64,000 bases of DNA from GCA-2862585 sp965661345 (GTDB taxonomy: Bacteria; Bacteroidota; Bacteroidia; Flavobacteriales; UBA7312): positions 29,252 to 93,251 of the forward strand of contig CBFIDK010000007.1 in assembly GCA_965661345.1 (NCBI GenBank), in the 5' to 3' direction. Below the pieces are notes generated by a model. That model made no database searches. It was not told where the DNA came from and saw only the letters and a list, made by a program, of their open reading frames with translations. The position numbers were made by a program, and so were the translations under genes. This document shows, piece after piece, positions 25,651 to 34,348 of the stretch; the first letter of the stretch is position 1, and the number at the start of each line of letters is the position of its first letter.

Positions 25651-27338
25651 ATCTTTCCTTCTGTAACTTCCATTATATCGTTTTCCATTGATGATGCTTT
25701 ATCCACCAGACTTTGTCCTTTGGCAAGAATGTCGTTTACAAAGTCTTTATCTTGACAATCTCCACAGTTAATTTTTACATTTAGAAATGCACCTCTAACG
25801 GCAGTTCTAGCACACAAAGCACCAACGGCTGCGTCAGTTACTGAGTTGGGATTTCCAAATTCAGACATGGCTTTCATTACTTCCATGGAGTTGTAGGCCG
25901 TTTCCATAACTTTAAATGGCGTGAGAATAGCAAATTTTGTTGCCTCTTGAATGGCTTTGTGACGTGCTGTTTTTTCTTCGTCACTATCTTTAGGAAGTCG
26001 GAATGCCTCCATGATTTTGTTAAAGGCATTTGTGTCTTCGTCAACTAATCTCAAGAGTTCATTTTGGTAGGCAATACCCTTTTCAGCCCAATCGGAAAAT
26101 TCTTCCCATCGATCATCCCAACCTCTTTTGTGTGCGGACAAATTGGCTACCATTGTTCCTAAGGCAGCGCCCATAGCGCCGCAATAGGCAGAAATAGATC
26201 CACCGCCAGGAGCTGGGCTTTCGCTTGATGTTTCATTAGCAAAATCAACAAGATTCATGTCCACTAGTTTTTTAGTTGAATCTTCAAGCATGTACTCAAT
26301 AACTCGTTCTTCCAAAATAAATGGTGATAATTCATCGAGACCAAGTGATTTTACAGCAATCTTCATGATTTCTTTTTCAGAAATACCAGTCGAGCGTTCT
26401 TGTTTTTTTAAGAAATGAACTCCAGCGTCAATTAATACTTTCTTGGGTACTAGACCTACTAACTCTGAGCCAGTAACTCGTAAGCCTCGCGCTTGCGAGC
26501 GTTCACAGGTTTTGTCAAAAACCAAATGAAGAGGAGATACATTAATGTTTGTGAGGTTATATGAAATTTGTGCTACTCCGTATTCTTCAATATACCATCC
26601 AATACCTTTAACGTGTTTAAACAAACCCGCTTGTCGTACAGGCTCGCCATTTTCATCCTTTAAAAGTTTGCCAGCAGGATTATTATTTTCTCTCAGCAAT
26701 CTTCCAGCCTCTCTAATATCAAAAGCTACGGCGTTTGCTCTTCGTGTTGAGGTGGTGTTGAGGTTTATGTTGTACGCCACTAGAAAGTCTCTGGCTGATA
26801 TGGCAGTTGCTCCTGAGCGAGCAACAGAACTGTTAAATTCAGCAGGGCCAAAGTCAGGCTTCCAATTTGGATCGATTAGCTTTTGTTTTAATCCTTCGTA
26901 TTCTCCAGATCGGCAGTTTGCTAAATTTCTTCTTTTTTCTTCTTTGGCTGCATTTTCATAGCAATATATAGGAATGTTAAGTTCATTGCCAACGCGTTCA
27001 CTAAGTTTATGTGCCCACTGTGCTGTTTCTTCCATTGAAATATCAGCAATTGGGACTAAAGGGCAAACATCTGTTGCGCCCATTCTTGGGTGTTCTCCGC
27101 TGTGCTTACTCATGTCAATTAGCGATTGCGCTTTTTGTATCAATAAAAATGCAGCGTCAATGACTTGTTGTGGTTCTCCCACAAATGTAATTACGGTTCT
27201 GTTAGTTGCTTTTCCTGGGTCAACATTGAGCAGTTTAACACCGTCAATTGTTTCTACAACAGAAGCAATCTCATTTATTTTCTTTGTGTCTCTTCCTTCA
27301 GAAATATTAGGAACACACTCTATTAGTTTTCTTTTCAT
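25647..27338 (-). CDS. ftcD: Glutamate formimidoyltransferase fused to formimidoyl-THF cyclodeaminase
   Basis: Bifunctional 563-residue enzyme of histidine catabolism. The N-terminal formiminotransferase half (about 1-330) has LIECVPNISEGRD, DPGKATNRTV and SGEHPRMGATDVCPLVP. The C-terminal cyclodeaminase half (about 365-563) has SSESPAPGGGSISAYCGAMGAAL and PNSVTDAAVGALCARTA. It passes the formimino group to tetrahydrofolate and then forms methenyl-THF. It precedes nothing on its strand and follows hutI by four bases, so hutI-ftcD form an operon. The natural fusion matches the animal enzyme and many Bacteroidota. Confidence 0.95.
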   Translation of the reverse strand: MKRKLIECVPNISEGRDTKKINEIASVVETIDGVKLLNVDPGKATNRTVITFVGEPQQVIDAAFLLIQKAQSLIDMSKHSGEHPRMGATDVCPLVPIADISMEETAQWAHKLSERVGNELNIPIYCYENAAKEEKRRNLANCRSGEYEGLKQKLIDPNWKPDFGPAEFNSSVARSGATAISARDFLVAYNINLNTTSTRRANAVAFDIREAGRLLRENNNPAGKLLKDENGEPVRQAGLFKHVKGIGWYIEEYGVAQISYNLTNINVSPLHLVFDKTCERSQARGLRVTGSELVGLVPKKVLIDAGVHFLKKQERSTGISEKEIMKIAVKSLGLDELSPFILEERVIEYMLEDSTKKLVDMNLVDFANETSSESPAPGGGSISAYCGAMGAALGTMVANLSAHKRGWDDRWEEFSDWAEKGIAYQNELLRLVDEDTNAFNKIMEAFRLPKDSDEEKTARHKAIQEATKFAILTPFKVMETAYNSMEVMKAMSEFGNPNSVTDAAVGALCARTAVRGAFLNVKINCGDCQDKDFVNDILAKGQSLVDKASSMENDIMEVTEGKI

Positions 27339-27342
27339 TGAA

Positions 27343-28590
27343 TTAGGATTGTAGTTGTCCGTTAATCATTATTTTTTCAATATTCTGATGTCCAAAAGAA
27401 TAAGGAATAAATGCATATGATGGCATTGGTTTTGTTATGAATAAGTTTGCTTTTTTACCAATTGCAATACTGCCTAATTCGTGGCTTAAACCCATGGCGT
27501 AAGCGGTGTTAATGGTAGTAGCATTTATCACTTCCTCTGGAGTCATTTTAAGTTTAATACAGCCTAGAGAGGCTACAAAATTCATGTTTCCACTTGGACT
27601 TGAGCCTGGATTGTAATCGGTGGCCAAAGCCACTGGCATGCCTTCATCTATTATTTTTCGAGCGGGGCCGTAGGGAATTTCTAGAAAGAATGAACAGGAG
27701 GGAAGAAGCGTTGGCATACATTGACTGTTCTTTAATGCGCTAAAGTCTTCTTCATTCATAATTTCTAGGTGGTCAACAGACAAAGCACCGTGTTTTACAC
27801 TGGCTTTCACACCACCTAAAATGTTAAATTGATTGACATGGGTTTTTGGAATTAATCCCCATTTTTTAGCTTCAGTGAGTAAACGCTCAGTATCTTCAAT
27901 AGAAAAATAACCTTCTTCGCAAAATATGTCAATGTATTCGGCTAAGTTTTCTTTAGCTATTTGTGGAAGCATTTCATTAATTATGAGATCAAGATAGGCT
28001 GATGAGTAGCCCTTGTACTCCTGAGGAATGGCATGAGCGCCAAGAAAAGTCGCTTTGATTGTCAGTGGACTTAATTCTTTCAATTTTTTGATAACCCTCA
28101 ACATTTTAAGTTCAGCATCAACGGTTAGTCCGTAACCACTTTTTATTTCAATTGCACCAGTACCCATTTTCATGATTTCATTGGCGCGGTTTAGTGCACT
28201 TTCTAGAAGATCTTCTTCAGAGCTTTGTTGAAGTTTTTTGGCAGAATTTAATATGCCGCCTCCACTAGTTGCAATTTCTTCATAGCTAGCCCCTTTTAGA
28301 CGTTGTTCCCACTCGTTCTCTCTGTTTCCAGCAAATACTAAGTGAGAGTGACTGTCGCAGTACGAAGGGAATACCATACCGTCATTGGCATCAATGATTT
28401 CAGTATTGTTCCAGTCATCAATGCCCGTCCAATCGTCCATAGTTCCAAAATTAGAGATGATTCCATCTTTAACTTCAATGAAGGCATTTTTAATGGTTTG
28501 AAGCTGAGCCATATCTTTTCCAGCAACCCATTTTCTGATAGAATGTTCTACCTGAACAATCTCTTTTATGTTTTTAATAACAGTTATCAT
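27343..28590 (-). CDS. hutI: Imidazolonepropionase
   Basis: Amidohydrolase that opens imidazolone-5-propionate to N-formimino-L-glutamate. Metal motifs: SHSHLVFAGNRENEW (first two histidines) near residue 80, GAHAIPQEYKGY, and ATDYNPGSSPSGNM near the C-terminus. The length of 415 is normal from ATG 28590; an in-frame upstream TTG (28617) is not needed. First gene of the hutI-ftcD operon and divergent from aroC. hutH lies 11 kb away and hutU is not in the window. Confidence 0.95.
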   Translation of the reverse strand: MITVIKNIKEIVQVEHSIRKWVAGKDMAQLQTIKNAFIEVKDGIISNFGTMDDWTGIDDWNNTEIIDANDGMVFPSYCDSHSHLVFAGNRENEWEQRLKGASYEEIATSGGGILNSAKKLQQSSEEDLLESALNRANEIMKMGTGAIEIKSGYGLTVDAELKMLRVIKKLKELSPLTIKATFLGAHAIPQEYKGYSSAYLDLIINEMLPQIAKENLAEYIDIFCEEGYFSIEDTERLLTEAKKWGLIPKTHVNQFNILGGVKASVKHGALSVDHLEIMNEEDFSALKNSQCMPTLLPSCSFFLEIPYGPARKIIDEGMPVALATDYNPGSSPSGNMNFVASLGCIKLKMTPEEVINATTINTAYAMGLSHELGSIAIGKKANLFITKPMPSYAFIPYSFGHQNIEKIMINGQLQS

Positions 28591-28650
28591 AGGTTTTAAT
28601 CTCAAGCGAAAATACAAAAATAGACCATTAATGCCTGCTTGTAAATTGCT

Positions 28651-28658
28651 TATATTTG
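28651..28658 (+). promoter_or_regulatory. -7 promoter box of aroC
   Basis: TATATTTG, exact TAnnTTTG, six bases before the aroC ATG at 28665. A TTA lies 20 bases upstream as a weak -33. The box contains the TTG that would otherwise serve as an upstream start. Confidence 0.55.
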
Positions 28659-28664
28659 TGGATT

Positions 28665-29723
28665 ATGAATTCAATAGGACGATTATTTCGTTTGACAACT
28701 TTCGGCGAGTCACACGGTGATTTGATTGGTGGAATTTTAGACGGTTGCCCTGCAGGTTTAGCTCTAGATTTAGAATTAATTCAATCTGAGCTAGATAGGA
28801 GAAAACCAGGTCAATCTTCAATTACCACCGAACGCAAAGAAAGTGATATTGTCATATTTCATTCAGGAATATTTGAGGGCAAAACTACTGGTGCTTCAAT
28901 AGGCTTTAGTATGAAAAATTCAAATCAAAACTCCTCCGATTATTCCCATTTAAAGGATACTTTCAGACCATCTCATTCAGATTTCACATATTCTGAAAAA
29001 TACGGAACTAGGGATTACAGAGGCGGAGGGCGTTCTTCGGCAAGAGAAACGGCCAATTGGGTAGTTGCTGGAGCAATAGCAAAGCAATTGCTTTCACAGG
29101 TGAGTATTAACGCCTATGTTTCTTCAGTTGGCCCGGTATTTATCGATAAAAACTATTCGGAGCTTGATTTTTCAAAAACCGAAGATAATAGTGTTCGATG
29201 TCCAGATAAAGAAACAGCGGATAAAATGATAGCACTCATAGAAAGTATAAAGTCTGATGGCGATACTGTTGGTGGCGTTATCAGTTGTGTCGTTCAGAAC
29301 ATTGGTGTTGGGCTAGGCGAACCGATTTTTAATAAATTACACGCCAATCTAGGTCATGCATTACTGTCCATAAATGCGGTGAAAGGGGTGGAATTTGGCA
29401 GTGGATTTTGTGCTTCTGAAATGAAAGGTAGCGAGCATAACGATTTGTTTAATACAGATGGAACCACAAAAACCAATCGTTCTGGTGGCATTCAAGGGGG
29501 GATAAGTAACGGTATGGATATTTATTTTAGAGTTGCATTCAAACCGGCTTCAACAATCATGCAGAGCCAACAAAGTATAAATAATTCAGGAGAAGAAATT
29601 ACATTGGATGCAAAGGGAAGGCACGACCCGTGTGTTGTGCCGAGAGCCGTTCCAATTGTAGAGGCCGTCACTGCCATGGTGCTTGCAGATTTCTACTTGC
29701 TAAACAAAACATCTAAACTTTAA
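28665..29723 (+). CDS. aroC: Chorismate synthase
   Basis: FMN-dependent enzyme for the last step of the shikimate pathway (EPSP to chorismate). Signatures: GRLFRLTTFGESHG at the N-terminus, DYRGGGRSSARETANWVVAGA in the middle, and the C-terminal GRHDPCVVPRAVPIVEAV. The length is 352 from ATG 28665. The longer frame beginning at TTG 28656 is rejected because that codon lies within the -7 box. aroK is also in this window at 39.4 kb, not linked. Confidence 0.97.
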   Translation: MNSIGRLFRLTTFGESHGDLIGGILDGCPAGLALDLELIQSELDRRKPGQSSITTERKESDIVIFHSGIFEGKTTGASIGFSMKNSNQNSSDYSHLKDTFRPSHSDFTYSEKYGTRDYRGGGRSSARETANWVVAGAIAKQLLSQVSINAYVSSVGPVFIDKNYSELDFSKTEDNSVRCPDKETADKMIALIESIKSDGDTVGGVISCVVQNIGVGLGEPIFNKLHANLGHALLSINAVKGVEFGSGFCASEMKGSEHNDLFNTDGTTKTNRSGGIQGGISNGMDIYFRVAFKPASTIMQSQQSINNSGEEITLDAKGRHDPCVVPRAVPIVEAVTAMVLADFYLLNKTSKL

Positions 29724-29726
29724 ATA

Positions 29727-31019
29727 ATGAAAAAACTAGCTCTACATTGGAAAATTATAATCGGCATGGTTTTGGGTGTCCTTTATGGATTGTTAGCCGT
29801 AAAATTGGGCTTAGTAGAGTTTACAGATGGTTGGATAAAACCTTGGGGTACAATTTTCATTAATCTATTAAAGCTTATAGCTGTTCCTTTAATTTTAGCT
29901 TCCTTAATAAAAGGTGTAAGTAGCTTAAGTGATGTCTCAAAGTTGTCTAGGATTGGTGGTAAGACGATAGGGATTTATTTAATAACAACCTTGATTGCCG
30001 TTAGTTTTGGTTTGATTTTGGTAAATGTTGTTCAGCCTGGCAAGTCATTTTCTGAAGAAAAAAGAAATGAGCTTAAGGAGCAATATGCTTCAAGCGCTGC
30101 CTTGAAAATTGAGTCTGCTGAAAATGTTAAAGGCGAGGGACCTTTACAGTTTTTAGTAGATATCGTTCCGAATAATTTTATTCAAGCCGCCGGTGACAAT
30201 AAGAATATGTTACAGGTTATATTTTTCGCTTTGCTTTTTGGTATTGCTATGGTGATGCTGCCTAAAGAAAAAACATCGACGGTAAAATCCTTCTTCGATG
30301 GCATTAATGACATCGTCCTTCAAATTGTAGATTTAATAATGTTAGCAGCGCCTTATGGCGTTTTTGCACTTATTGCGGGTTTGGTTGTTGATTTTGGGGG
30401 ATCCTCAGAATTGTTCAAAGCACTTGGTATTTATTCTTTGACTGTGGTGATTGGATTATTGCTGATGATTACATTAATTTATCCTCTAATTTTACGCCTT
30501 TTCACCGATTTAAAATACCTTGATTTCTTCAAAGGAATTGCTCCTGCTCAAATGTTGGCATTCTCTACCAGTTCTAGCGCGGCAACATTACCCGTGACAA
30601 TGGAAAGGTGCGAAGACCACTTGGGCGTCTCTGAAGAAGTATCGTCATTTGTGCTTCCATTGGGTGCTACCATAAATATGGACGGCACGTCATTATACCA
30701 ATCCGTTGCGGCTGTATTTATCGCTCAAGCCTTTGGTTATGATTTGGATTTGGGGCAACAAATGACAATTGTTTTAACAGCCACCTTGGCATCGATAGGT
30801 TCTGCGGCAGTTCCTGGTGCTGGAATGGTAATGTTGGTTATTGTTCTTAGTTCTATTGGCATTGACCCTGAAGGTATTGCTTTAATATTTGCAGTTGATA
30901 GAATTTTAGATATGCTAAGGACGGTAGTAAACGTTACTGGAGATGCTACTGTAGCAACAGTTGTTGCCGCAACAGAAGGTCAGCTTAAAAAAGTAACTGA
31001 TAAAGAATTAATGAGCTAA
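29727..31019 (+). CDS. Dicarboxylate/amino acid:cation symporter (DAACS family)
   Basis: A 430-residue inner-membrane glutamate/aspartate/dicarboxylate transporter. It shows the alternating hydrophobic pattern of the family and the two re-entrant loop signatures: FSTSSSAATLPVTMERCED (hairpin 1, near 270-288) and the conserved LGATINMDGTSLY segment, followed by ASIGSAAVPGAGMVML (hairpin 2) and RILDMLRTVVNVTGDATVAT in the last helix. Three bases after aroC and overlapping the next gene by one base (TAATG), so cotranscribed. Exact substrate not determinable. Confidence 0.92.
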   Translation: MKKLALHWKIIIGMVLGVLYGLLAVKLGLVEFTDGWIKPWGTIFINLLKLIAVPLILASLIKGVSSLSDVSKLSRIGGKTIGIYLITTLIAVSFGLILVNVVQPGKSFSEEKRNELKEQYASSAALKIESAENVKGEGPLQFLVDIVPNNFIQAAGDNKNMLQVIFFALLFGIAMVMLPKEKTSTVKSFFDGINDIVLQIVDLIMLAAPYGVFALIAGLVVDFGGSSELFKALGIYSLTVVIGLLLMITLIYPLILRLFTDLKYLDFFKGIAPAQMLAFSTSSSAATLPVTMERCEDHLGVSEEVSSFVLPLGATINMDGTSLYQSVAAVFIAQAFGYDLDLGQQMTIVLTATLASIGSAAVPGAGMVMLVIVLSSIGIDPEGIALIFAVDRILDMLRTVVNVTGDATVATVVAATEGQLKKVTDKELMS

Positions 31020-32935
31020 TGAGAGTATTACTATTGTTATTGTGTTGTTCAACACTTCTTATTGCCCAAGAAAATTGTAACCTTGAGGTGAATCTTGCTT
31101 CCAAAAAAAATTACAATAAAGCCAAACGTTTAGTCGAAGACCGTCGCTATTCAGAATCAATGAAATACCTTAATAAAGCGGTAGCTGAACAGGCAGATTT
31201 TGCTGACGCATATTATTTGAAGGCTAGAATTTACCTCATCAAAGAAAAGATTGAACTCGCTGAAGAAAATTTAGAGCTAACTATAACGCATTGCCCAATG
31301 TATTCCCCTTCGGTTTATTTATCCTTGGCGGAAATAAATTTTGAAAAAAAACAATTCGATAAATCCATCAACTACCACAAAACCTTTTTGCAATTTATGG
31401 GAGTCGATGAAGAAAAAAAGGCAGAAGCAAGACAGCAAATTAAGTTAGCCACCTTTTATCAAGACATGTATTCTAATCCGGTGCCATACAGTCCATCACC
31501 AGTAAAAGGCATTTCTACGTCAAATGATGAGTATTTGTGTGCTTTATCACCCGATAATGAAACTTCCTATTTTACAAGAAGAAAGGTAAAGCAAACAGTG
31601 GGGATGCTGCGGCCAGAAACAGTCGAAGAATTTACCTATTCAACACTGAAAGATGGGCAATTTCAAGAAGGCAAAGAGATGCCTTATCCTTTTAACATGA
31701 GAAAGAATGAGGGTGGGCCTTGCCTGACTGTTGATAATAGAGAATTGTATCTTACGGTGTGCGCCAATGAAAGAGGCTATAATAATTGTGATATTTACTA
31801 TTCCTATAAGAAATACGAAAATTGGTCTGAACTTGAAAAGTTAAAATATCCCATTAATAAATCCGATAGTTGGGAGTCTCAACCAACCATATCATCCGAT
31901 GGTAAAACACTAATTTTTAGCAGTATAAGGCCAGAAGGAATAGGCGGAGCAGATTTGTACAGTGTTACTAAAGATGAGCAAGGAAATTGGGGCGAAATAG
32001 AGTCTTTGTCAATAAACACTAAGGGAAATGAAAAGTCTCCTTTTCTGCATCCAGATAGTGAAACCTTATATTTTTCCTCAGATACTCATTTGGGTCTGGG
32101 CGGTTTAGATATTTTTTACTGCAAAAAAGACAGTAGCGGAAAATGGTCAACGCCAAAAAATATAGGTTATCCAATTAATACCGATAAAGATGACCTCGCT
32201 TTTTTTGTTAGTGCCGATGGAGAGAAGGCCTATTTTTCTTCAAATAAACTATCTGGAGTTGGTGGATGGGATTTGTACGAATTTCCATTGTACAAGAAAG
32301 CAAGGCCAGAGAAAATTATGTTTTTGAGAGGAGAAGTTAAAGGGGAGTATGACGAGATGCTTTTTGATGCCGTTGTTGAGGTCAAGTCCATTAAAACAAA
32401 TAAAGTCCAACAGATTAAAGTAAATCAAGAATCAGGCCAATACGTTGGTGTAGTTACGGTAGACGATGATGAGGATTTGATGGTAACGGTTAAGAGTAAA
32501 GACTACGCCTTTAATTCTCAATACATTTCTTCAGAAAATATTTATTCAACGCCTCAAGATTTTAATTTTAAGATGCAATCTATCGAAGAGGACAAAGCGT
32601 TTAGAATCAATAATATTTATTTTGATTCAGATGCTTATGAGTTAAATGAGCAGGCGAAAATCGTTTTAAACAGCTTTATTGACTTTATGGATTTTAATTC
32701 GACCATTGAAGTAGCCATACATGGGCATACGGATGATGTTGGTGATCAATTGTCAAATCAGGAACTGTCATCTAAGCGAGCAAAAAAAGTCCATGATTAT
32801 CTGATCAATGGGGGAGTTTCTGTTGATAGGTTATCCTACAAAGGATTTGGAGAAAGTAAAGCTTTGGTGCCTAATGATTCAGAAGAAAATAGGGCGGTAA
32901 ATAGACGAACAGAGTTTTATGTCGTTAAGAAATAA
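31019..32935 (+). CDS. OmpA-family envelope protein with TPR and PD40 repeats
   Basis: A 638-residue exported protein: signal peptide (1-16, ending LIAQE), TPR-like helices (about 28-150), a WD40-like PD40 beta-propeller (about 165-430; SSDGKTLIFSS, HPDSETLYFSSD and SADGEKAYFSS are the blades), a beta-sandwich (about 437-520), and a C-terminal OmpA peptidoglycan-binding domain (about 528-638) with NNIYFDSDAYEL, HGHTDDVGD, LSSKRAKKV and NRRTEF. This architecture is widespread in Bacteroidota, and some members belong to T9SS/gliding envelope complexes (PorE type). The role here is structural by inference. Followed by a bidirectional terminator. Confidence 0.9.
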   Translation: MRVLLLLLCCSTLLIAQENCNLEVNLASKKNYNKAKRLVEDRRYSESMKYLNKAVAEQADFADAYYLKARIYLIKEKIELAEENLELTITHCPMYSPSVYLSLAEINFEKKQFDKSINYHKTFLQFMGVDEEKKAEARQQIKLATFYQDMYSNPVPYSPSPVKGISTSNDEYLCALSPDNETSYFTRRKVKQTVGMLRPETVEEFTYSTLKDGQFQEGKEMPYPFNMRKNEGGPCLTVDNRELYLTVCANERGYNNCDIYYSYKKYENWSELEKLKYPINKSDSWESQPTISSDGKTLIFSSIRPEGIGGADLYSVTKDEQGNWGEIESLSINTKGNEKSPFLHPDSETLYFSSDTHLGLGGLDIFYCKKDSSGKWSTPKNIGYPINTDKDDLAFFVSADGEKAYFSSNKLSGVGGWDLYEFPLYKKARPEKIMFLRGEVKGEYDEMLFDAVVEVKSIKTNKVQQIKVNQESGQYVGVVTVDDDEDLMVTVKSKDYAFNSQYISSENIYSTPQDFNFKMQSIEEDKAFRINNIYFDSDAYELNEQAKIVLNSFIDFMDFNSTIEVAIHGHTDDVGDQLSNQELSSKRAKKVHDYLINGGVSVDRLSYKGFGESKALVPNDSEENRAVNRRTEFYVVKK

Positions 32936-32966
32936 AAAAAAACCTGCAGAATTTGCAGGTTTTTAT
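32932..32966. terminator. Bidirectional terminator between the OmpA-like gene and rplS
   Basis: Stem AACCTGCA / TGCAGGTT with a GAATT loop, flanked by nine A on the left and a T-run on the right, so it can end transcripts arriving from either side. Confidence 0.85.
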
Positions 32967-32982
32967 ATTGTAGGGAAATTGA

Positions 32983-33330
32983 TTAATTTCTCTTTTCTTT
33001 AATTCTTGCTTTCTTACCGGTAAGACCTCTTAGGTAGAAGATTCTTGCTCTTCTTACAACACCAACTTTATTGATTTCAACTTTTTCAACAGCAGGTGAC
33101 GATATTGGGAATATACGCTCAACACCAATTCCATTAGAAATTTTACGAACTGTAAATGTTTGATTATTCTGATGGCCTTTGCGTTGAATAACAACACCTT
33201 TAAAAAGCTGTATTCTTACTTTCTCACCTTCAGTAATTTTGTAGTGTACCGTTACAGTATCACCAGCACTGAAGTTTGGGAGGTCGTTTCCCTTTAAAGA
33301 TTCACTTTCTACGTATTTTATCTGTTCCAT
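32983..33330 (-). CDS. rplS: 50S ribosomal protein L19
   Basis: L19 sits at the 30S-50S interface. The 115-residue sequence has FSAGDTVTVHYKI, EGEKVRIQLFKGVVIQRKG, TFTVRKISNGIGVERIFP and RRARIFYLRGLTGKKARIKE, all typical. It lies downstream of trmD on the same strand (93-bp gap), a common pairing, here without rimM and rpsP. An inverted repeat TCCCTT-AA-AAGGGA sits about 20 bases upstream of the ATG (33349-33362); its role is unknown. Confidence 0.97.
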   Translation of the reverse strand: MEQIKYVESESLKGNDLPNFSAGDTVTVHYKITEGEKVRIQLFKGVVIQRKGHQNNQTFTVRKISNGIGVERIFPISSPAVEKVEINKVGVVRRARIFYLRGLTGKKARIKEKRN

Positions 33331-33423
33331 TTCGGTAAATTTATTCGCTCCCTTAAAAGGGATTGCAATATTACGATATAATTTTTAATAAAAGCACCTT
33401 TTTTTTATGAAAAAAATATGGGT

Positions 33424-34098
33424 TTAATCTAATAAGTCAGGTCTTCTTTCTTTAGTAGACTTTATAGCTTGTTCGTGTCGCCATTCTTCAATTTTGGGAA
33501 AATTACCTGAAAGTAAAAGTTCAGGTACCTTCCAGCCATTATATTCTGCCGGTCGGGTATAAACGGGGGGAGCTAGCAAGTTGTCTTGAAAAGAATCGGT
33601 TAATGCTGAGGTTTCGTCCGAAATCACACCAGGAATTAATCGAATAATACTGTCACATAATACCGCTGCGGCAAGTTCGCCGCCTGTAAGTACGTAATCG
33701 CCAATGGAAATTTCGTGAGTAATGATATGGTCTCTAATGCGTTGGTCAACGCCTTTATAATGTCCGCAAAGAATAATGATATTATCGAAAGTGGAAAAGT
33801 GGTTGGAAATTTTTTGGTTCAACCGTTCGCCGTCGGGGCTCATGTAAATAATTGCATCGTAATGTCTTTGGCTTTTAAGTTGTTCAATACAGTCTGCAAT
33901 TGGTTGAATTGTTAGCACCATTCCTGCGCCTCCGCCAAACTGATAGTCGTCTACTTTTTTGTGTTTATCGTTGGAGTAGGAGCGTATGTCATGAAGCACT
34001 ATTTCGACCAGTTTTTTGTCTTTTGCTCGTTGCAAAATTGAATGGTCAAATGGGCTGTGTAATAGCTCTGGATGAATAGTAAGGATGTCAATTCTCAT
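33424..34098 (-). CDS. trmD: tRNA (guanine37-N1)-methyltransferase
   Basis: SPOUT methyltransferase that makes m1G37 in tRNAs for Leu, Pro and Arg. Trefoil-knot SAM-binding blocks: IIILCGHYKGVDQRI, EISIGDYVLTGGELAA, and the C-terminal WRHEQAIKSTKERRPDLL. The length of 224 is typical. The ATG at 34098 is preceded by TAACTTTGAAAA, giving a four-base distance from the -7 box, the same arrangement as ung. Confidence 0.97.
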   Translation of the reverse strand: MRIDILTIHPELLHSPFDHSILQRAKDKKLVEIVLHDIRSYSNDKHKKVDDYQFGGGAGMVLTIQPIADCIEQLKSQRHYDAIIYMSPDGERLNQKISNHFSTFDNIIILCGHYKGVDQRIRDHIITHEISIGDYVLTGGELAAAVLCDSIIRLIPGVISDETSALTDSFQDNLLAPPVYTRPAEYNGWKVPELLLSGNFPKIEEWRHEQAIKSTKERRPDLLD

Positions 34099-34102
34099 TT
34101 TT

Positions 34103-34110
34103 CAAAGTTA
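34103..34110 (-). promoter_or_regulatory. -7 promoter box of trmD
   Basis: Minus-strand TAACTTTG, exact consensus, with AAAA between it and the ATG. Transcription is expected to begin at or next to the start codon. TTC lies 19 bases upstream as a weak -33. Confidence 0.6.
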
Positions 34111-34348
34111 TACTATTTCTTTAAATGATGAAGTATATTAATGGATAAAATTACAGACTGACATAATGTCAAAAAATTATTATAAATAATTCAAAATCAA
34201 TATTATATGAAATTTATGTTAAGTTTTACTATTTGGATTAATTTGTGTTTGAACTGGTAAGATTTTAATAATGAGAAATCCCTTTAAAGCTGTCTTATAA
34301 GCTTTTTTTAATGTAATTTTACATACAACATACTTAAAACATTAAAAC

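Noticed and set aside
26545..26961. Plus-strand ORF of 138 codons opposite ftcD
   Set aside because: It lies wholly antisense to a well-conserved enzyme and has no family features; the same applies to other long antisense frames opposite hemF, hemC, ribBA and batA/B.
32932..32966. Riboswitch between the OmpA-like gene and rplS
   Set aside because: A single simple hairpin with A and T runs on both sides is a bidirectional terminator.
33349..33362. Hairpin upstream of rplS as a ribosomal-protein autoregulatory leader
   Set aside because: Six base pairs with a two-base centre is too little, and no known L19 leader fold is recognised; mentioned only as an inverted repeat.
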